The notes: generated by a model not told the origin, from the sequence alone. A DNA stretch of 64,000 nt from Bryobacterales bacterium (GCA_025463005.1 JAOAPR010000027.1:1-64000); one strand, 5' to 3'; numbered from the stretch's first letter, positions 24,862 through 35,902 are shown. Numbers and translations: made by a program.

Positions 24862-25587
24862 TTAAGCCGCTTTGGCGATCGGCTCTTCTTTCACTCGCGC
24901 CAGGCCAAAGCGCTCCAGAGTCCAGATCACAGGCCAGGCCGGATCGATCTCGCGCGCCCTAAGAGCAAACTTGGCTGACGAAGGATACTCGTGATGGTTG
25001 TTGTGCAGTCCTTCCCCGCCGGTGAGCAGGGCGATGAGCTGATGATTCGTCGCCAGGTTATCGTAATTGCGGTACCCGATCATGTGGCAGATGCTGTTGA
25101 TGGACGCGTTCAGCAGGATGTAGGCCACCACGTGGAAGCCCCACATCGCCAGGCCCCAAGCCCACCCGAACATCAACATAAAGACTCCCAAACCTAAATA
25201 TGCGCCGTAACCGTGCTTGAAGACGGGAAGCCGGTCAATCAGGTCGGGCCGGTGGTCCGGGGTATATTTACGAATCGTCGCCTGGTTCCTGATTTCCGTG
25301 CGGTACAAGAAGAAGTTGCCGAAAAATACGTGCCACAGGCCCAGCAGATAGGGGCTGTGCGGATCTCCTTCGCGATCGGAAAAATGATGGTGTTTGCGGT
25401 GCACCGCGACCCATTGGCGCGGCACGATGCCCGTGAACAGGCTCAATTGCAAGTGCATCAGGTTCGCCACGATCGGGTTCAGCTCGATGCCGCGGTGGCA
25501 CATCGCCCGGTGCAGATAAATCGTCGTGAGGAATACCGACACCTGCAAGATGCCGATCGTAATTAGGAACATCGACAGGACGCTCAT
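24862..25587 (-). CDS. Membrane fatty acid desaturase (acyl-CoA/acyl-lipid delta-9 type)
   Basis: The 241-aa membrane protein carries the three histidine boxes of the di-iron desaturase family: HRAMCH (about 26-31), HRKHHH (about 63-68), and HNNHH (about 199-203), in hydrophobic context. It introduces double bonds into acyl chains in the inner membrane, adjusting fluidity. It is shorter than eukaryotic relatives but typical of bacterial ones. The gene begins 33 bp after the preceding small gene on the same strand and may be the last gene of the dnaE-accA unit. Confidence 0.88.
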   Translation of the reverse strand: MSVLSMFLITIGILQVSVFLTTIYLHRAMCHRGIELNPIVANLMHLQLSLFTGIVPRQWVAVHRKHHHFSDREGDPHSPYLLGLWHVFFGNFFLYRTEIRNQATIRKYTPDHRPDLIDRLPVFKHGYGAYLGLGVFMLMFGWAWGLAMWGFHVVAYILLNASINSICHMIGYRNYDNLATNHQLIALLTGGEGLHNNHHEYPSSAKFALRAREIDPAWPVIWTLERFGLARVKEEPIAKAA

Positions 25588-25619
25588 TGGTTGGGTTTTT
25601 TAATGCTAACAGTTCTTGA

Positions 25620-25886
25620 CTACTTGAGAACCGTAACCTTGATGGGAGGCGTGTGCTCGCAAGCAACGGTTTCGGTGACTCCCGAGGCAATCTCGCCGCA
25701 GGCGTTGTTGACTGCGGCCTGATGCGCGAACTCCTCAGTAGTGGCTGATGCTGTTTTGCAGTTGGTGCGGCCATTGAACTGTATACACACTTCCACGCGA
25801 TGCTTCGCCAGAGTCATGGTGGAGTATACGATTACGCCCAAGACCAGCAGCACAAAGATGACACCCGCGACGACGGGTTTTCTCAT
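25620..25886 (-). CDS. Small hypothetical single-pass membrane protein
   Basis: This 88-aa protein has one N-terminal hydrophobic segment ([18 protein letters not shown]) and a small extracytoplasmic part with three cysteines ([19 protein letters not shown]). Its start overlaps the accA stop (ATGA), so it is translated from the dnaE-accA message. No family recognised. Confidence 0.7.
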   Translation of the reverse strand: MRKPVVAGVIFVLLVLGVIVYSTMTLAKHRVEVCIQFNGRTNCKTASATTEEFAHQAAVNNACGEIASGVTETVACEHTPPIKVTVLK

Positions 25887-26752
25887 GCTGATTCCGTGAA
25901 GAGCGCGCCCATGCGCCGGAATTTTTCGTAGCGGTCGTCGATGAGCTTCTTAGGATCCTGCCCGCAGAGCTCGGCCAGCGCGCCACGCAGCGTTGTCCGC
26001 AGGGCTTCCGCGGCCTGCTCCGGATCGGCGTGAGCGCCAACACCCGACTCAGGGACGATGCCGTCAATGACACCGAATTCGAGCAAATCTTTCGCGGTCA
26101 GTTTCAACGCGGCCGCGGCACGGGGCGCGCGGCTGGCGTCGCGATACAGAATTGCGGCGCAGCTCTCCGGCGAAATCACGCTGTAGACGGCATTTTCGAG
26201 CATGTAGATGCGATTGCCGACGCCCATCGCGAGAGCGCCTCCGCTACCGCCTTCGCCAATCACCACGACGATCACGGGCACAGGTAACCGCGACATTTCG
26301 CGCAGGTTCTGGGCGATCGCTTCGGCTTGACCGCGCTCTTCGGCGTCAATGCCGGGGTAGGCTCCCATGGTGTCGAGAAATGTAATCACCGGGCGCGAAA
26401 ACTTTGCCGCCAGCTCCATCAGGCGCAGGGCTTTCCGATAACCCTCGGGCTTGGGCATGCCGAAGTTGCGGAACAGTTTCTGCTTGGTATCGCGGCCCTT
26501 CTGCTGGCCGATGAGCATTACCGGGCGCTCGTCGAACCACGCCGGACCGGCCACGATGGCGTGGTCATCGCCATAGGCCCGATCGCCGTGAAGCTCCTCG
26601 AAATTGGTGAACAGGCGCTGGATGTAATCCAGCGTGTGAGGACGCTTGGGATGGCGCGCCAGCAGCACGCGTTCCCAGCTTGGATTCGTTTCAACAGGAG
26701 CTTTGGCTTCAGCCATGGGATTTCCTACCGGCGCTGGTTGCGGCGCACTCAT
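25883..26752 (-). CDS. accA: Acetyl-CoA carboxylase carboxyltransferase subunit alpha
   Basis: The 289-aa protein is a crotonase-fold carboxyltransferase with [22 protein letters not shown] near 40, [15 protein letters not shown], and the oxyanion region [14 protein letters not shown]. It transfers carbon dioxide from biotin carboxyl-carrier protein to acetyl-CoA together with AccD, giving malonyl-CoA for fatty-acid synthesis. It is slightly shorter than the 317-aa Escherichia form at the N-terminus. It overlaps dnaE by ATGA; the dnaE-accA order is widespread in bacteria. Confidence 0.96.
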   Translation of the reverse strand: MSAPQPAPVGNPMAEAKAPVETNPSWERVLLARHPKRPHTLDYIQRLFTNFEELHGDRAYGDDHAIVAGPAWFDERPVMLIGQQKGRDTKQKLFRNFGMPKPEGYRKALRLMELAAKFSRPVITFLDTMGAYPGIDAEERGQAEAIAQNLREMSRLPVPVIVVVIGEGGSGGALAMGVGNRIYMLENAVYSVISPESCAAILYRDASRAPRAAAALKLTAKDLLEFGVIDGIVPESGVGAHADPEQAAEALRTTLRGALAELCGQDPKKLIDDRYEKFRRMGALFTESA

Positions 26753-29700
26753 TCGGTCGCAAGCACCTCCAGCGCTTCCGGTCCGCAGATACGCGCCAGC
26801 TCAGCGCAGAATTCCTTGTCCGGCCGGACTTTAGCCGGTACGTCCAGGATAACCGAGAAATCGCGTCTCTTTTCGAGACGGAGGCGAACCTCAGTGGCGC
26901 CGGGCTTACGGGCGAACAATTGGGAAAGAGCGGCAGCACGGTCGGCATCGGTCGCCCCATTCACCACAGCCCCGTTCACCGGAACCCGGATGGAGATGAG
27001 CGACGGAAGACGCAGGCGGGCGTTTTCCAGGAGCACGATGTCCTGCACGGAGATCTTGGGCGGCGCGTTTTCCTCCGGCAGCACTAGCCCCCTTACCAGC
27101 ACGGCCTTGTCTTCGTTGAGCACCGGCAGGAGCCGATCGTACTGCGTGGAGAACACCATGGCTTCGAGGCTGCCTTCGCGATCCTCGATCTGCAACGCTG
27201 CCCAGAGCTTGCCGTCTTTGTTGCGCTTGCGCTGGATCCCCAGCAAAATTCCGCACAGTGCGACTTCCGTGTTCTTTGCTAAACCTTCGAGCCCGGAGGT
27301 GAAGTGCGTCGCCAGCTCCGCGACTTTGTCCGAGAATTGATCGAGCGGATGGCCGGTGATATAGAACCCGAGCATCTCCTTTTCGGCCGTCAGCTTCTCC
27401 TGGGGGGTCCAGTCGGGAACGGCGGGGAGAGGACGCGCAGCCGCGGGCTCCTGCCCCATGACGTCGGCAAACAGGCCGGACTGGCCGCTGGCACGATCCT
27501 TCCAGGCCCGCGCGCCGATCTCCATCGCGCCGTCGATCACAGCGAACAACTGCGCCCGCGCGCTGCCCAGAGAATCGAGGGCGCCGGCTTTGATGAAGCT
27601 TTCGATCATCCGCCGGTTAACGGCAGACAGATCCACGCGCTCGCAGAAATCGTAAAGCGAAGTGAAACGGCCGTTTTGGGTGCGCGCGGCCATGATCGAT
27701 TCCACAGCATTCGCGCCGACGTTCTTAATGGCTCCGAGGCCGAAGCGAATCCCATCGGGGGCGGGCGTGAAAGTAAATTCCGAGGAGTTTACATCGGGAG
27801 CAAGCACCTGGATCCCCATTTCGCGGCACTCATTGATATACTTCACGACCTTTGCGGTGTTGCCAGCTTCCGAGGTCAGCAGCGCCGACATGAACTCCAG
27901 CGGATAGTGCGTTTTCAGATACGCGGTAACGAACGCCAGATAAGCATAGGCGGCGGAGTGGGCCTTCGGAAAGCCGTAGCCGGCGAACTTCTCCATCAAG
28001 TCGAAAATACGCTCAGCTTTGCGCGCCGGATGGCCGTTCGCCTTGGCGCCTTCGACAAAGCGCTCGCGCTGTTTGGCCATCTCCTCGGGCTTTTTCTTGC
28101 CCATGGCGCGTCGCAGCAGATCGGCTTCGCCGAGCGAATAACCCGCCAGGCGGTTGGCGAGGCGCGTGACCTGCTCCTGGTAAACCATCACGCCGTAGGT
28201 TTCTTCCAGGATCTCTTTCATCTCCGGCAGATCGTAAACCACTTCCTTGCGACCATGCTTGCGGTCGATGAAGTCGTCGATCATGCCCATGGGGCCGGGG
28301 CGATAAAGAGCGTTGAGGGCAACCAGGTCGCCGATGCGGTCGGGCTGATAGCGGCGCAGAATGTCGCGCATGCCCGCGGATTCAAACTGGAAAACGCCGC
28401 TGGTGTAGGCCTTGCAGAAGATCTGCTGGTAAGTTTCCTGATCGTCGAGCGGCAGTTCTTCCACCTGCAGCGTAACGCCACGATGGCGCTCGATCAATTG
28501 GAGCGCATCGGCAATGATGGTAAGAGTGGTCAGCCCCAGAAAGTCCATCTTGAGCAGGCCGAGCTTCTCCAAGCCGACCATGTCGTACTGGGTGACAATT
28601 TCGTCCTTGTTGGTCTTATAAAGCGGCACCAGCTCCCGGAGAGGCTGCGGCGCGATCACCACTCCCGCCGCATGCACGCTGGCATTTCGTGCGACGCCTT
28701 CCAGCCGCTGCGCGACATCCAATATCTCCTGGATGCGGGGCTCTTTGCGTGCCAGTTCGTCGATCTGCGGCTCCATCTTGCGCGCTTCGGCGAGCTTGAT
28801 GTTGAGCGGCATAGTGGGAATCAGCTTAGTGATTCGGTCCACGTCGGCGTAGCTCACGTCCAGTACGCGGCCGACATCCTTGATGGCTGCGCGCGCGCCC
28901 AGTGTGCCGAACGTGATGATCTGGGCAACTTGTTCGCGGCCGTACTTTTCGGTGACGTACTGGATCACTTCGCCGCGCCCGCGTGTGCAGAAATCGACGT
29001 CGATGTCGGGCATTGTGACGCGTTCCGGATTGAGAAACCGCTCGAACAGCAACTCGTACTCGAGCGGATCGATGTCGGTGATATTCATCGAATAGCTCAC
29101 CAGGGAACCGGCGGCCGACCCGCGGCCCGGACCGACCGGGATTTTACGGTCTTTAGCGAAGCGGATGAAATCCCAGACGATCAGGAAGTATCCGGAATAC
29201 TGCATTTGCTCGATGGTGCGAATCTCGCGGTCCAGGCGTTCGGAGTATTCGGCCAAGTCGTGCTTCAGGCGGCCTTGTGCGTGTAGGGCTTCCAATCTGC
29301 CGCGGCGCTTTTCGAAACCCTGGCGCGCGACGTACTCGAAATAGGTATCCGTGGTGTGCGCTTCGGGTATGGGGAATTTCGGGAAGGGTTCGGCGATCGG
29401 GTCCAGCTTGATCTGGCAGCGCTGAGCGATGTCCCAGGTCCGGTCCAGCGCGTCGGGAACCTCGCCGAACAACTGCAGCATCTCCTCGCGCGTTTTGAGA
29501 TAAAACTGCGGCTGGGTAAAGCGCATCCGGTTCGGATCCGACATGGTCTTGCCGGTCTGGATGCAGAGCAGGATTTCGTGGGCGCGGGCGTCGTCCTGGC
29601 GCAGATAGTGCGAATCGTTGGTGGCCACCAGCGGAATTCCGGTGTCGCCCGCCAGGCGGTGGATTTGCGGCAGCACTTTCTCATCCGGATCGAGGCCGTG

Positions 29701-30228
29701 ATTTTGCAGCTCCAGGAAGAAATTCTTCTTGCCGAACAGGTCGCTGTACTCGTAGGCCAGGCGCTTGGCTTCGTCGTAGCGGTCCGCCAGCAAGGTTTCG
29801 TTGATATCGCCGCGCAGGCAGGCCGAAAGCGCGATCAAGCCTTCGGAATGGCGCGACAGCAAATCTTTGTCGATGCGCGGCTTGTAATAAAAACCATCCA
29901 GGTAGCCGGTGGAGACAAGCTGGATCAGATTGCGATAGCCGGTCTGGTTTTCGCACAGCAGCACCAGATGGTTGTAGCGATTGGTATCACTCTTGACAGC
30001 CTGCCCCTGCTGCGCGACGTACACTTCGCAGCCGATCACCGGGTGGACACCGTGCTTCTTGGCTTCGTTATAGAACTCGACCGCGCCGAACAGGTTGCCA
30101 TGATCGGTCATGGCGACGGCGGGCATCTTCTGCTCCGCCACCTGGCGCATTAGCTGGGAGATCTCGCAGGCTCCATCAAGGAGCGAGTAATCCGTGTGGC
30201 AATGCAGATGAACAAAAGGCGCGGGCAT
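26749..30228 (-). CDS. dnaE: DNA polymerase III alpha subunit
   Basis: The start at ATG 30228 is preferred to the TTG at 30237 since homologues begin close to the PHP motif. The 1159-aa polymerase has a PHP domain ([17 protein letters not shown]), palm catalytic aspartates in MPDIDVDFC near 400 and KMDFLG near 555, a fingers/helix-hairpin-helix region, and an OB domain ([15 protein letters not shown]). It is the main replicative polymerase. The next genes accA and a small membrane gene follow by overlapping stops, so all three are one transcription unit. Confidence 0.96.
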   Translation of the reverse strand: MPAPFVHLHCHTDYSLLDGACEISQLMRQVAEQKMPAVAMTDHGNLFGAVEFYNEAKKHGVHPVIGCEVYVAQQGQAVKSDTNRYNHLVLLCENQTGYRNLIQLVSTGYLDGFYYKPRIDKDLLSRHSEGLIALSACLRGDINETLLADRYDEAKRLAYEYSDLFGKKNFFLELQNHGLDPDEKVLPQIHRLAGDTGIPLVATNDSHYLRQDDARAHEILLCIQTGKTMSDPNRMRFTQPQFYLKTREEMLQLFGEVPDALDRTWDIAQRCQIKLDPIAEPFPKFPIPEAHTTDTYFEYVARQGFEKRRGRLEALHAQGRLKHDLAEYSERLDREIRTIEQMQYSGYFLIVWDFIRFAKDRKIPVGPGRGSAAGSLVSYSMNITDIDPLEYELLFERFLNPERVTMPDIDVDFCTRGRGEVIQYVTEKYGREQVAQIITFGTLGARAAIKDVGRVLDVSYADVDRITKLIPTMPLNIKLAEARKMEPQIDELARKEPRIQEILDVAQRLEGVARNASVHAAGVVIAPQPLRELVPLYKTNKDEIVTQYDMVGLEKLGLLKMDFLGLTTLTIIADALQLIERHRGVTLQVEELPLDDQETYQQIFCKAYTSGVFQFESAGMRDILRRYQPDRIGDLVALNALYRPGPMGMIDDFIDRKHGRKEVVYDLPEMKEILEETYGVMVYQEQVTRLANRLAGYSLGEADLLRRAMGKKKPEEMAKQRERFVEGAKANGHPARKAERIFDLMEKFAGYGFPKAHSAAYAYLAFVTAYLKTHYPLEFMSALLTSEAGNTAKVVKYINECREMGIQVLAPDVNSSEFTFTPAPDGIRFGLGAIKNVGANAVESIMAARTQNGRFTSLYDFCERVDLSAVNRRMIESFIKAGALDSLGSARAQLFAVIDGAMEIGARAWKDRASGQSGLFADVMGQEPAAARPLPAVPDWTPQEKLTAEKEMLGFYITGHPLDQFSDKVAELATHFTSGLEGLAKNTEVALCGILLGIQRKRNKDGKLWAALQIEDREGSLEAMVFSTQYDRLLPVLNEDKAVLVRGLVLPEENAPPKISVQDIVLLENARLRLPSLISIRVPVNGAVVNGATDADRAAALSQLFARKPGATEVRLRLEKRRDFSVILDVPAKVRPDKEFCAELARICGPEALEVLATE

Positions 30229-30289
30229 GGAAGTCAATCCGATCCCGGGGGAGACTACCAGTATAGCGGGCGGAAATTAAGATCAAGAT

Positions 30290-30766
30290 ATGGACAAACT
30301 TCGCATAGCGCCCGCGACCGAGCGCGACGTTCCTCAGATTCTGGAACTGATCCGTGGCTTGGCCGAGTATGAGCGGCTGTCGCACCTCGTCGAAGCCAAC
30401 GAAGATCGCCTGCGCCGGACGCTTTTTGGCGACCGTCCCGCTGCGGAGGTCCTGCTGGCTTACGATGGCGACGAGTGTGTCGCCTTCGCGGTATTCTTTA
30501 CGAACTACTCGACCTTTCTAGCCAAACCAGGCCTGTACCTGGAAGACCTCTTCGTCAAGCCCCACGCCCGGCGCAAGGGGATAGGTCTGAAGATCCTGAA
30601 GCGGCTGGCGGCGATTGCACGCGAGCGCGATTACGGGCGGCTGGAATGGAGCGTGCTCGATTGGAATGAACCCGCCATCCACTTCTACAAGAAACTCGGG
30701 GCTGTACCGATGGATGACTGGACGCTGTTCCGGCTGACGGGTGAGGCTCTGGTGAACTTCGGCTAG
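30290..30766 (+). CDS. GNAT-family N-acetyltransferase, spermidine/thialysine-like
   Basis: The 158-aa protein has a GNAT fold: N-terminal IAPATERDVPQILELIRGLAEYE, then the acetyl-CoA-binding LEDLFVKPHARRKGIGLKIL and C-terminal WNEPAIHFYKKLGA. The LYLEDLFV and KLGAVPMDDWT features match the SSAT subgroup, which acetylates small amines. It is divergent from dnaE and converges on the CHRD gene with a four-base overlap of stops. Confidence 0.88.
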   Translation: MDKLRIAPATERDVPQILELIRGLAEYERLSHLVEANEDRLRRTLFGDRPAAEVLLAYDGDECVAFAVFFTNYSTFLAKPGLYLEDLFVKPHARRKGIGLKILKRLAAIARERDYGRLEWSVLDWNEPAIHFYKKLGAVPMDDWTLFRLTGEALVNFG

Positions 30767-31356
30767 TCTCCGCCCTTACCTTTGCCTTTACTGTTCCCCT
30801 TGCCTTGGCCGTCTCCGTCATCGGTACCGTCATTGGAACCGCCGCCTGGGCGTAACTGGCCGCGAGCTTCTCCGCCCGGGGATTGCACCGTGTGAATATT
30901 CACGTAGGTGTTGCCGTCGCGGATCGCCTCGAGTATCTTTGCGAAATCGCCGGCCGAGATGCCCTGCGTGGTGGCAGCCACGATATTAGCCGCGCGGATA
31001 ATTCCCGTGACCTTCCCATCCTTGGCTTGCGGACAGATGGTGACCGTTCCGCCTTGCGGTGGATTGGCGGTCGATCCGCAGATCCAATACACGACCGCTC
31101 CGTTTGCAAAGGTCTGGCCGAAGTGAATATGGGCCTGCGTCGGCGCTCCACTCAAGCCGGAGTAGTTGAATTCGTAGGCCAGCTCGGTATCGTTGTTTTG
31201 GAGCGTCGCCGTGAACGTGCCGGCTGCCGTGCCGGAAACCGCCGGGATTTCATTGGTGGGTTCCAGCGTGGCGTGGAACTGTGACGGGCCCCCCTGCGCC
31301 AGCAGGATTACAGCCCCCAGAACAGACGCCCCGACAAGAAGAGTGTTTTTGAACAT
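30763..31356 (-). CDS. Exported CHRD-domain protein
   Basis: The 197-aa protein has a signal peptide, then a CHRD domain (FHATLEPTNEIPAVSG, THEYNYSGLSG-like block, AQAHIHFG variant APTQAHIHFGQ, YVNIHT, GGEARGQLRPGG) and a Lys/Gly-rich tail (GQGKGNSKGKGKGGD). CHRD domains occur in animal chordin and bacterial surface proteins; function in bacteria is unclear. The tail resembles the low-complexity linkers of the other exported proteins in this window. Confidence 0.85.
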   Translation of the reverse strand: MFKNTLLVGASVLGAVILLAQGGPSQFHATLEPTNEIPAVSGTAAGTFTATLQNNDTELAYEFNYSGLSGAPTQAHIHFGQTFANGAVVYWICGSTANPPQGGTVTICPQAKDGKVTGIIRAANIVAATTQGISAGDFAKILEAIRDGNTYVNIHTVQSPGGEARGQLRPGGGSNDGTDDGDGQGKGNSKGKGKGGD

Positions 31357-31487
31357 AGATTCAGCCCTCAGCCTGAGTCAGTATACGCTGTCGGTGCGAC
31401 GCATGAAAGGAAATTACATACTTACTCAATTCCCTATGAAAATCCTGCCCGTGCCGGGGGCGTTTTGGGGAGGATCATACTAGTACA

Positions 31488-32669
31488 GTGCCTGATTATG
31501 GCGACGAACTCGAGCAGATTGTCGCCGAGCTGAATCGCGCGGCACCGGCATCCCGCGAAGCACGTCTGGAGGGTACGCCGAAGCCTGCTGCGGCCACTCC
31601 GATCGCCGGTAGTCTTGGTTCGCTCGATCAGTTGCTCACGCTCGCGGCGCGCCGGGCGGCTTCGGACCTGCTGCTGATCGCCGGTGCTCCGGTAACACTG
31701 CGGATTGGGGGATCGCTGGCTCCCGCCGCCGGTCCGCCCCTGGGAGCCGAGGAAACGCGTCATCTGCTGCTGCCTCTGCTTTCACAGGCGCAGAGTCACG
31801 AACTCCAGCGCGCCAAGTCGGTAGATCTTTGCTTCAGCCGCGAGGGCATCGGGCGCTTTCGCGCGAATGTCCACCACCAGCGCGGCTCTGTGGCCGGCAG
31901 CATCCGTCTTCTTCCCGAAAAAGTCCCCACGCTCGAATCGCTACACCTTCCGGCGACACTCCGGCGATTGGCTGAGGCACGGCAGGGCCTGGTGTTGATC
32001 ACCGGACCCACCGGCTGCGGCAAAAGCTCCACATTGGCCGCGTTGATCGACCTGATCAACACGCATCGCCGCGATCACGTGGTGACCATCGAAGACCCCA
32101 TCGAATTCGTTCACGCGAACCGGCAGTCGGTCATCGAGCAGATCGAGGTGGGCGCGGACGCCCCGGATTTCGCCGGATCCCTCCGCAGCATCTTGAGGCA
32201 GAATCCGGACGTGATCTTAGTGGGCGAAATGCGCGATCCCGAGACCATCGCGACGGTGCTGACAGCGGCCGAGACGGGTCACCTGGTGCTCTCGACGCTC
32301 CATACCAACGACACGTCGCAGGCTGTTTCGCGCATCCTGGATTCGTTCCCTTCGAGCAACCAGCAGCAAATCCGTCAGCAGCTCTCGCTCGCATTGCTGG
32401 CCGTGGTGGCGCAGCAACTGGTCCCTTCCGCGGGCGGCCAGCGTTATCCGGCGGTCGAAATCCTGACGGCGACTACGGGAGTGCGGAATCTGATTCGCAA
32501 GGGCGAGGATCACCAGCTCTACACCGCCCTTTCGACGGGGCGGGCCGAAGGCATGATCACCATGGAACAATCGCTGGCCGAGCTGACAGGCAGCGGCAGG
32601 ATCAGCCGGGAAACGGCCTTGGCGCACGGGTTCAGGTCGGAAGCTCTGTCGCGCTATCGGGAAGACTAA
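31488..32669 (+). CDS. PilT-like type IV pilus retraction ATPase
   Basis: The 393-aa protein has an N-terminal PAS-like domain and a secretion-ATPase core: Walker A GPTGCGKSST near 170, Asp box EDPIEFVH, Walker B NPDVILVGEMRD, His box TGHLVLSTLHTND, and the AIRNLIR-like region TGVRNLIRKG. It likely retracts type IV pili for twitching, but no other pilus gene is in the window, so a solitary PilT/PilU role is inferred. The start is GTG with GGGAGG about 14 bases upstream. The protein is 30-40 aa longer than PilT at its N-terminus. Confidence 0.88.
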   Translation: MPDYGDELEQIVAELNRAAPASREARLEGTPKPAAATPIAGSLGSLDQLLTLAARRAASDLLLIAGAPVTLRIGGSLAPAAGPPLGAEETRHLLLPLLSQAQSHELQRAKSVDLCFSREGIGRFRANVHHQRGSVAGSIRLLPEKVPTLESLHLPATLRRLAEARQGLVLITGPTGCGKSSTLAALIDLINTHRRDHVVTIEDPIEFVHANRQSVIEQIEVGADAPDFAGSLRSILRQNPDVILVGEMRDPETIATVLTAAETGHLVLSTLHTNDTSQAVSRILDSFPSSNQQQIRQQLSLALLAVVAQQLVPSAGGQRYPAVEILTATTGVRNLIRKGEDHQLYTALSTGRAEGMITMEQSLAELTGSGRISRETALAHGFRSEALSRYRED

Positions 32670-33826
32670 GACAGCGTAACGGGATCGGCGCCCGAGAGAT
32701 TCACCAGCAGCCCAAGCTCCCGCTGATCCTGATCCGACGGAGCGATGGCGCGGTCCAGCTCGAATTCAACCGTGGCTACTCCGGCGTCCAAGGCGGGCAC
32801 CACTCCGATATATTCGTGTTCGCCGGGCGTGGTAAAGGTTCCGGGAGCGAGCGGCGTGCCGTTGATGCGCGCCGAAAGAGTCACCTTTGATACTTTGGCG
32901 TACACGACTTCCGGCAATTGAAATACGAAGCGCAGCGTCGCCGGCTGGAGTGGCGCGGAGGAGTCCAGTTCCACCGAGAAGACCCGTTCGGTCCAGCGCC
33001 ACTTCTTGTGTTCAAGCTGATGCCAGCCCCGCAGCGTGCGAAAACCACAGGGTGGCGCGGCCACGCGGCTCTTGGCGAGGAGGTACGCCCGCGCGTCGCC
33101 TGCCGGCGTGACGGGATCCGACGCGGCCGCCGGACCGATAGTGAGGTAATGCGTCACGTCCCATCCAGCGCGTCTTACGACTCGGCGCAAGGCCTTCTCT
33201 GTGAAGATCCAGAAGTTCGAATTATCGTGGTTGAGTTCGTCTTCTTCGACCAGGTAGGCAACTGGCAGCGCGCCCAAATTGGTTTTACGGTCGGGGCTGA
33301 GCGAAGCGATACGGGTACTTAAGAAAATGTAGCGGGAAGCCCGCGCCAATGCCTCGAGCACCAGGAACGGATTCTTCAAATGGTACAGCACGCCCAGCAT
33401 CACGGTGAATCCATAGTTAGAAGACGGCAGATTCGGCCGCGTGTCCATATCGATGGCGTGAATCCGGACCGACGACCCCAGCTTCTCCTTAAGCGCGTGA
33501 ACTCCAAGAAACGCGTTGTAGTTGGTGGGCGCATGATCGATGGCGTCCACCTGCACGCCGAGCGTCTCGAGGAAAAACGCGATGTCCCCGTCAGCGCAGC
33601 CGACGTCGAGCACGGGATCGCCGCCGATCATGTTCATCAGGGCCGCGTTATCGCCCTGCAGAAACGTATCGAGCACGTCCATCTGGCTCAGCGATTTCCA
33701 CGGATACCAGGTCACGCGAGGATCGAGCGGTGTCTGGGACTTTACCGCCGCAAGATGGTGCTGGAACTCGTTGGCCTGCTCGCGCAGGGTCGACGTTTTG
33801 GTCGTCGCCAAGTTTTCATCATACAC
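32666..33826 (-). CDS. Class I SAM-dependent methyltransferase
   Basis: I place the start at the GTG 33826 because homology-like sequence begins there; the track starts at a TTG (33865). The 386-aa protein has methyltransferase motif I LDVGCADGDIAFFLETLG near 70 and a later YHLKNPF loop, similar to CmoB/mo5U-type or DUF1698 methyltransferases (WYPWKSLSQMDVLDTFL). A C-terminal beta-sandwich of about 130 aa follows. The substrate is unknown; a sugar or glycan-related role is possible. Confidence 0.7.
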   Translation of the reverse strand: MYDENLATTKTSTLREQANEFQHHLAAVKSQTPLDPRVTWYPWKSLSQMDVLDTFLQGDNAALMNMIGGDPVLDVGCADGDIAFFLETLGVQVDAIDHAPTNYNAFLGVHALKEKLGSSVRIHAIDMDTRPNLPSSNYGFTVMLGVLYHLKNPFLVLEALARASRYIFLSTRIASLSPDRKTNLGALPVAYLVEEDELNHDNSNFWIFTEKALRRVVRRAGWDVTHYLTIGPAAASDPVTPAGDARAYLLAKSRVAAPPCGFRTLRGWHQLEHKKWRWTERVFSVELDSSAPLQPATLRFVFQLPEVVYAKVSKVTLSARINGTPLAPGTFTTPGEHEYIGVVPALDAGVATVEFELDRAIAPSDQDQRELGLLVNLSGADPVTLS

Positions 33827-33878
33827 TTGGTGCAGGAGTTGCCCGCGGGCAGGCTGCTTCCCCAAAATGAATTTTAGA

Positions 33879-33955
<77 letters not shown>

Positions 33956-34130
33956 ATTTCAGCACCAGCCTCAACACTCCAGTAACCCATCTGCATGCAG
34001 CTACGTATGACCGGCTGATTTTGCGCTGAAAAATTTACAGGGTCGCAAGCAACGGCATCCCCCAAAACCCCCATCGTATTGACTAGAAAGAACCCTTGTT
34101 CATAGGTTGCCAACGTGCTCTCACTCCCGT

Positions 34131-35876
34131 ATGCGACACCTATTTAACGGATACGCACGGATTGCAACGATTACCTTGGTGGCGGGTCGCCTACTGTCTG
34201 CACAGGAGCCGAATCCGACGCAAAGGCCGCCGGGCCAAACGGTCCAGGTCCAGACCGTCACGCCCGTCCCCATCTTCCGCATTGAGGTTGTCGAGCGGAC
34301 CACGCAAGCGGTTAATTACCTCCATCGTGGCGGTTCAACAAAGATAGATTTTAAAGGCACGCCGCTGATGGCATCCGGCAGCGGATCCGCGAAGGTGGAA
34401 AGTCAGCGCGGCGTCATCGACGTTGCCGCCGACTTCAAGGACATGGTAGCGCCCAGCACTTTCGGACCCGAGTATCTGACTTATGTGCTGTGGGCCATTT
34501 CCCCTGATGGACGCGCGGTCAATCTCGGAGAGCTCACGCTCAGCGACTACGGGAACGGTTCGCACAGCAAGATCGAAACCAGCAGCGATATTCAGACCTT
34601 CGGGATGATCGTCACCGCGGAGCCCTACTACGGAGTCACGCAGCCCAGCGACGTCGTGGTTATGGAGAATATCGCACGTCCGGACACCCGGGGTGTCGTT
34701 GAGAGTATTAATGCCAAGTACGAACTTCTGCCACGCGGGAGTTATACGAAAGCAGGAGGCTTCGTACCTCTCAGGGTCAGCAAGAAAGATCCGTTGGAAC
34801 TATACGAGGCGGAGAATGCGGTTCAAATCGCTCGGCTGGCGAATGCGGACAAGTATGCGGGGGACAGCTTTCAGAAGGCCAACGATGCTCTGACGCAGGC
34901 TCGGCGGTACCAGAACCAGAAGCCCGGTCAGAAACCCGTAATCACGATGTCGCGGGAAGCCGTAGTGCGCGCGGAGGACGCTCGCGTGATTGCTATGCGG
35001 CGGGAAAGGGAAGAGAGGGCCGAGAATGAGCGCCAGGCTTCGATCGCTCGCGAAAACGCGGAAAAGCAAAACGCTGAGGCGGCTCGTGTAAGGGCGGAGG
35101 AACAAGCTCGCCTTCGTGCGCAAGCTGATTCAGAGAGGATCGCGGCTGAGAACGCGAAGGCTGACGCCGAACGCGCGAAAGCCGACGCCGAGCGTGCTAA
35201 ACGAGAGGCGGAAACCGCGGCCGTCAACTCCGACCGGTTGAAGCGAGAAGCCGAAGAAGCTCGCCAGGCTGCGCTGGCTCAACAACAACAGCTAGCCGAT
35301 GAAGCCGGTCGAGCGCGTGCGGCGGCCGCGGATGCCGATCGCCTTAGGGCGGATGCCGATCGCCTTAGGGAAGACGCCGAACGTCAGCGGCAGAAGGCCG
35401 AGGAGGAGCAAGCGCAGGTTCGGCAGCAATTGCTAACCCAGTTCAACGCAATTCTGCAGACCCGCGACACCACGCGTGGCTTGATCGTGAACATGTCGGA
35501 CGTGCTGTTTGACACGGGTCAGTACACGCTGAAACCCGGGGCGCGCGAAAAACTGGCCAGAGTCGCCGGAATCATTCTCGGCCATCCAGGTCTGAAAATC
35601 GCCGTGGAAGGGCACACGGACAGTGTTGGCGGCGATCAGTATAACCTCAAACTTTCGGAGAACCGTGCCAACACCGTCCGCGCGTACCTTATTTCGCAGT
35701 CCATCGACCCGGCCGTAGTTACTGCAACGGGATTTGGAAAGACGAACCCGGTTGCCGATAACAGCACTGCTGCGGGCCGGCAGATGAATCGGCGTGTCGA
35801 AATGGTGGTCTCAGGTGAGATTCTTGGAACGACGGTGAGCGACGTCCGGACCTCGTCCACGACCACGAAACACTAG
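34131..35876 (+). CDS. OmpA-family peptidoglycan-associated outer-membrane protein
   Basis: The ATG at 34131 (MRHLFNGYARIATITL) is preferred to the TTG at 34107 and gives a signal peptide ending GRLLSAQ. The 581-aa protein has a beta N-terminal part, then a long Ala/Glu/Arg-rich coiled coil (about 255-430, with repeated KADAERAK units) and a C-terminal OmpA peptidoglycan-binding domain: VLFDTGQYTLKPGAREKL, VEGHTDSVGGDQYNLKLSENRA and GFGKTNPVADNS. It anchors the outer membrane to the cell wall. It precedes the signalling locus. Confidence 0.88.
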   Translation: MRHLFNGYARIATITLVAGRLLSAQEPNPTQRPPGQTVQVQTVTPVPIFRIEVVERTTQAVNYLHRGGSTKIDFKGTPLMASGSGSAKVESQRGVIDVAADFKDMVAPSTFGPEYLTYVLWAISPDGRAVNLGELTLSDYGNGSHSKIETSSDIQTFGMIVTAEPYYGVTQPSDVVVMENIARPDTRGVVESINAKYELLPRGSYTKAGGFVPLRVSKKDPLELYEAENAVQIARLANADKYAGDSFQKANDALTQARRYQNQKPGQKPVITMSREAVVRAEDARVIAMRREREERAENERQASIARENAEKQNAEAARVRAEEQARLRAQADSERIAAENAKADAERAKADAERAKREAETAAVNSDRLKREAEEARQAALAQQQQLADEAGRARAAAADADRLRADADRLREDAERQRQKAEEEQAQVRQQLLTQFNAILQTRDTTRGLIVNMSDVLFDTGQYTLKPGAREKLARVAGIILGHPGLKIAVEGHTDSVGGDQYNLKLSENRANTVRAYLISQSIDPAVVTATGFGKTNPVADNSTAAGRQMNRRVEMVVSGEILGTTVSDVRTSSTTTKH

Positions 35877-35902
35877 CGGGGTCAGTAAGATCTGTTGGAT
35901 TT

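Noticed and set aside
24741-24978. Two overlapping short plus frames after the M49-like gene
   Set aside because: They are produced by the inverted hairpin repeats and run antisense into the desaturase gene.
27304-29286. 660-aa open frame on the plus strand
   Set aside because: It is antisense to dnaE, which has all polymerase motifs; high GC creates long antisense frames.
30883-31284. 133-aa plus-strand frame
   Set aside because: Antisense to the CHRD-domain gene, which has a signal peptide and family motifs.
34079-34107. TTGACT with a downstream CATAGG as promoter of the OmpA-like gene
   Set aside because: The -10 match is poor; not reported as a feature.
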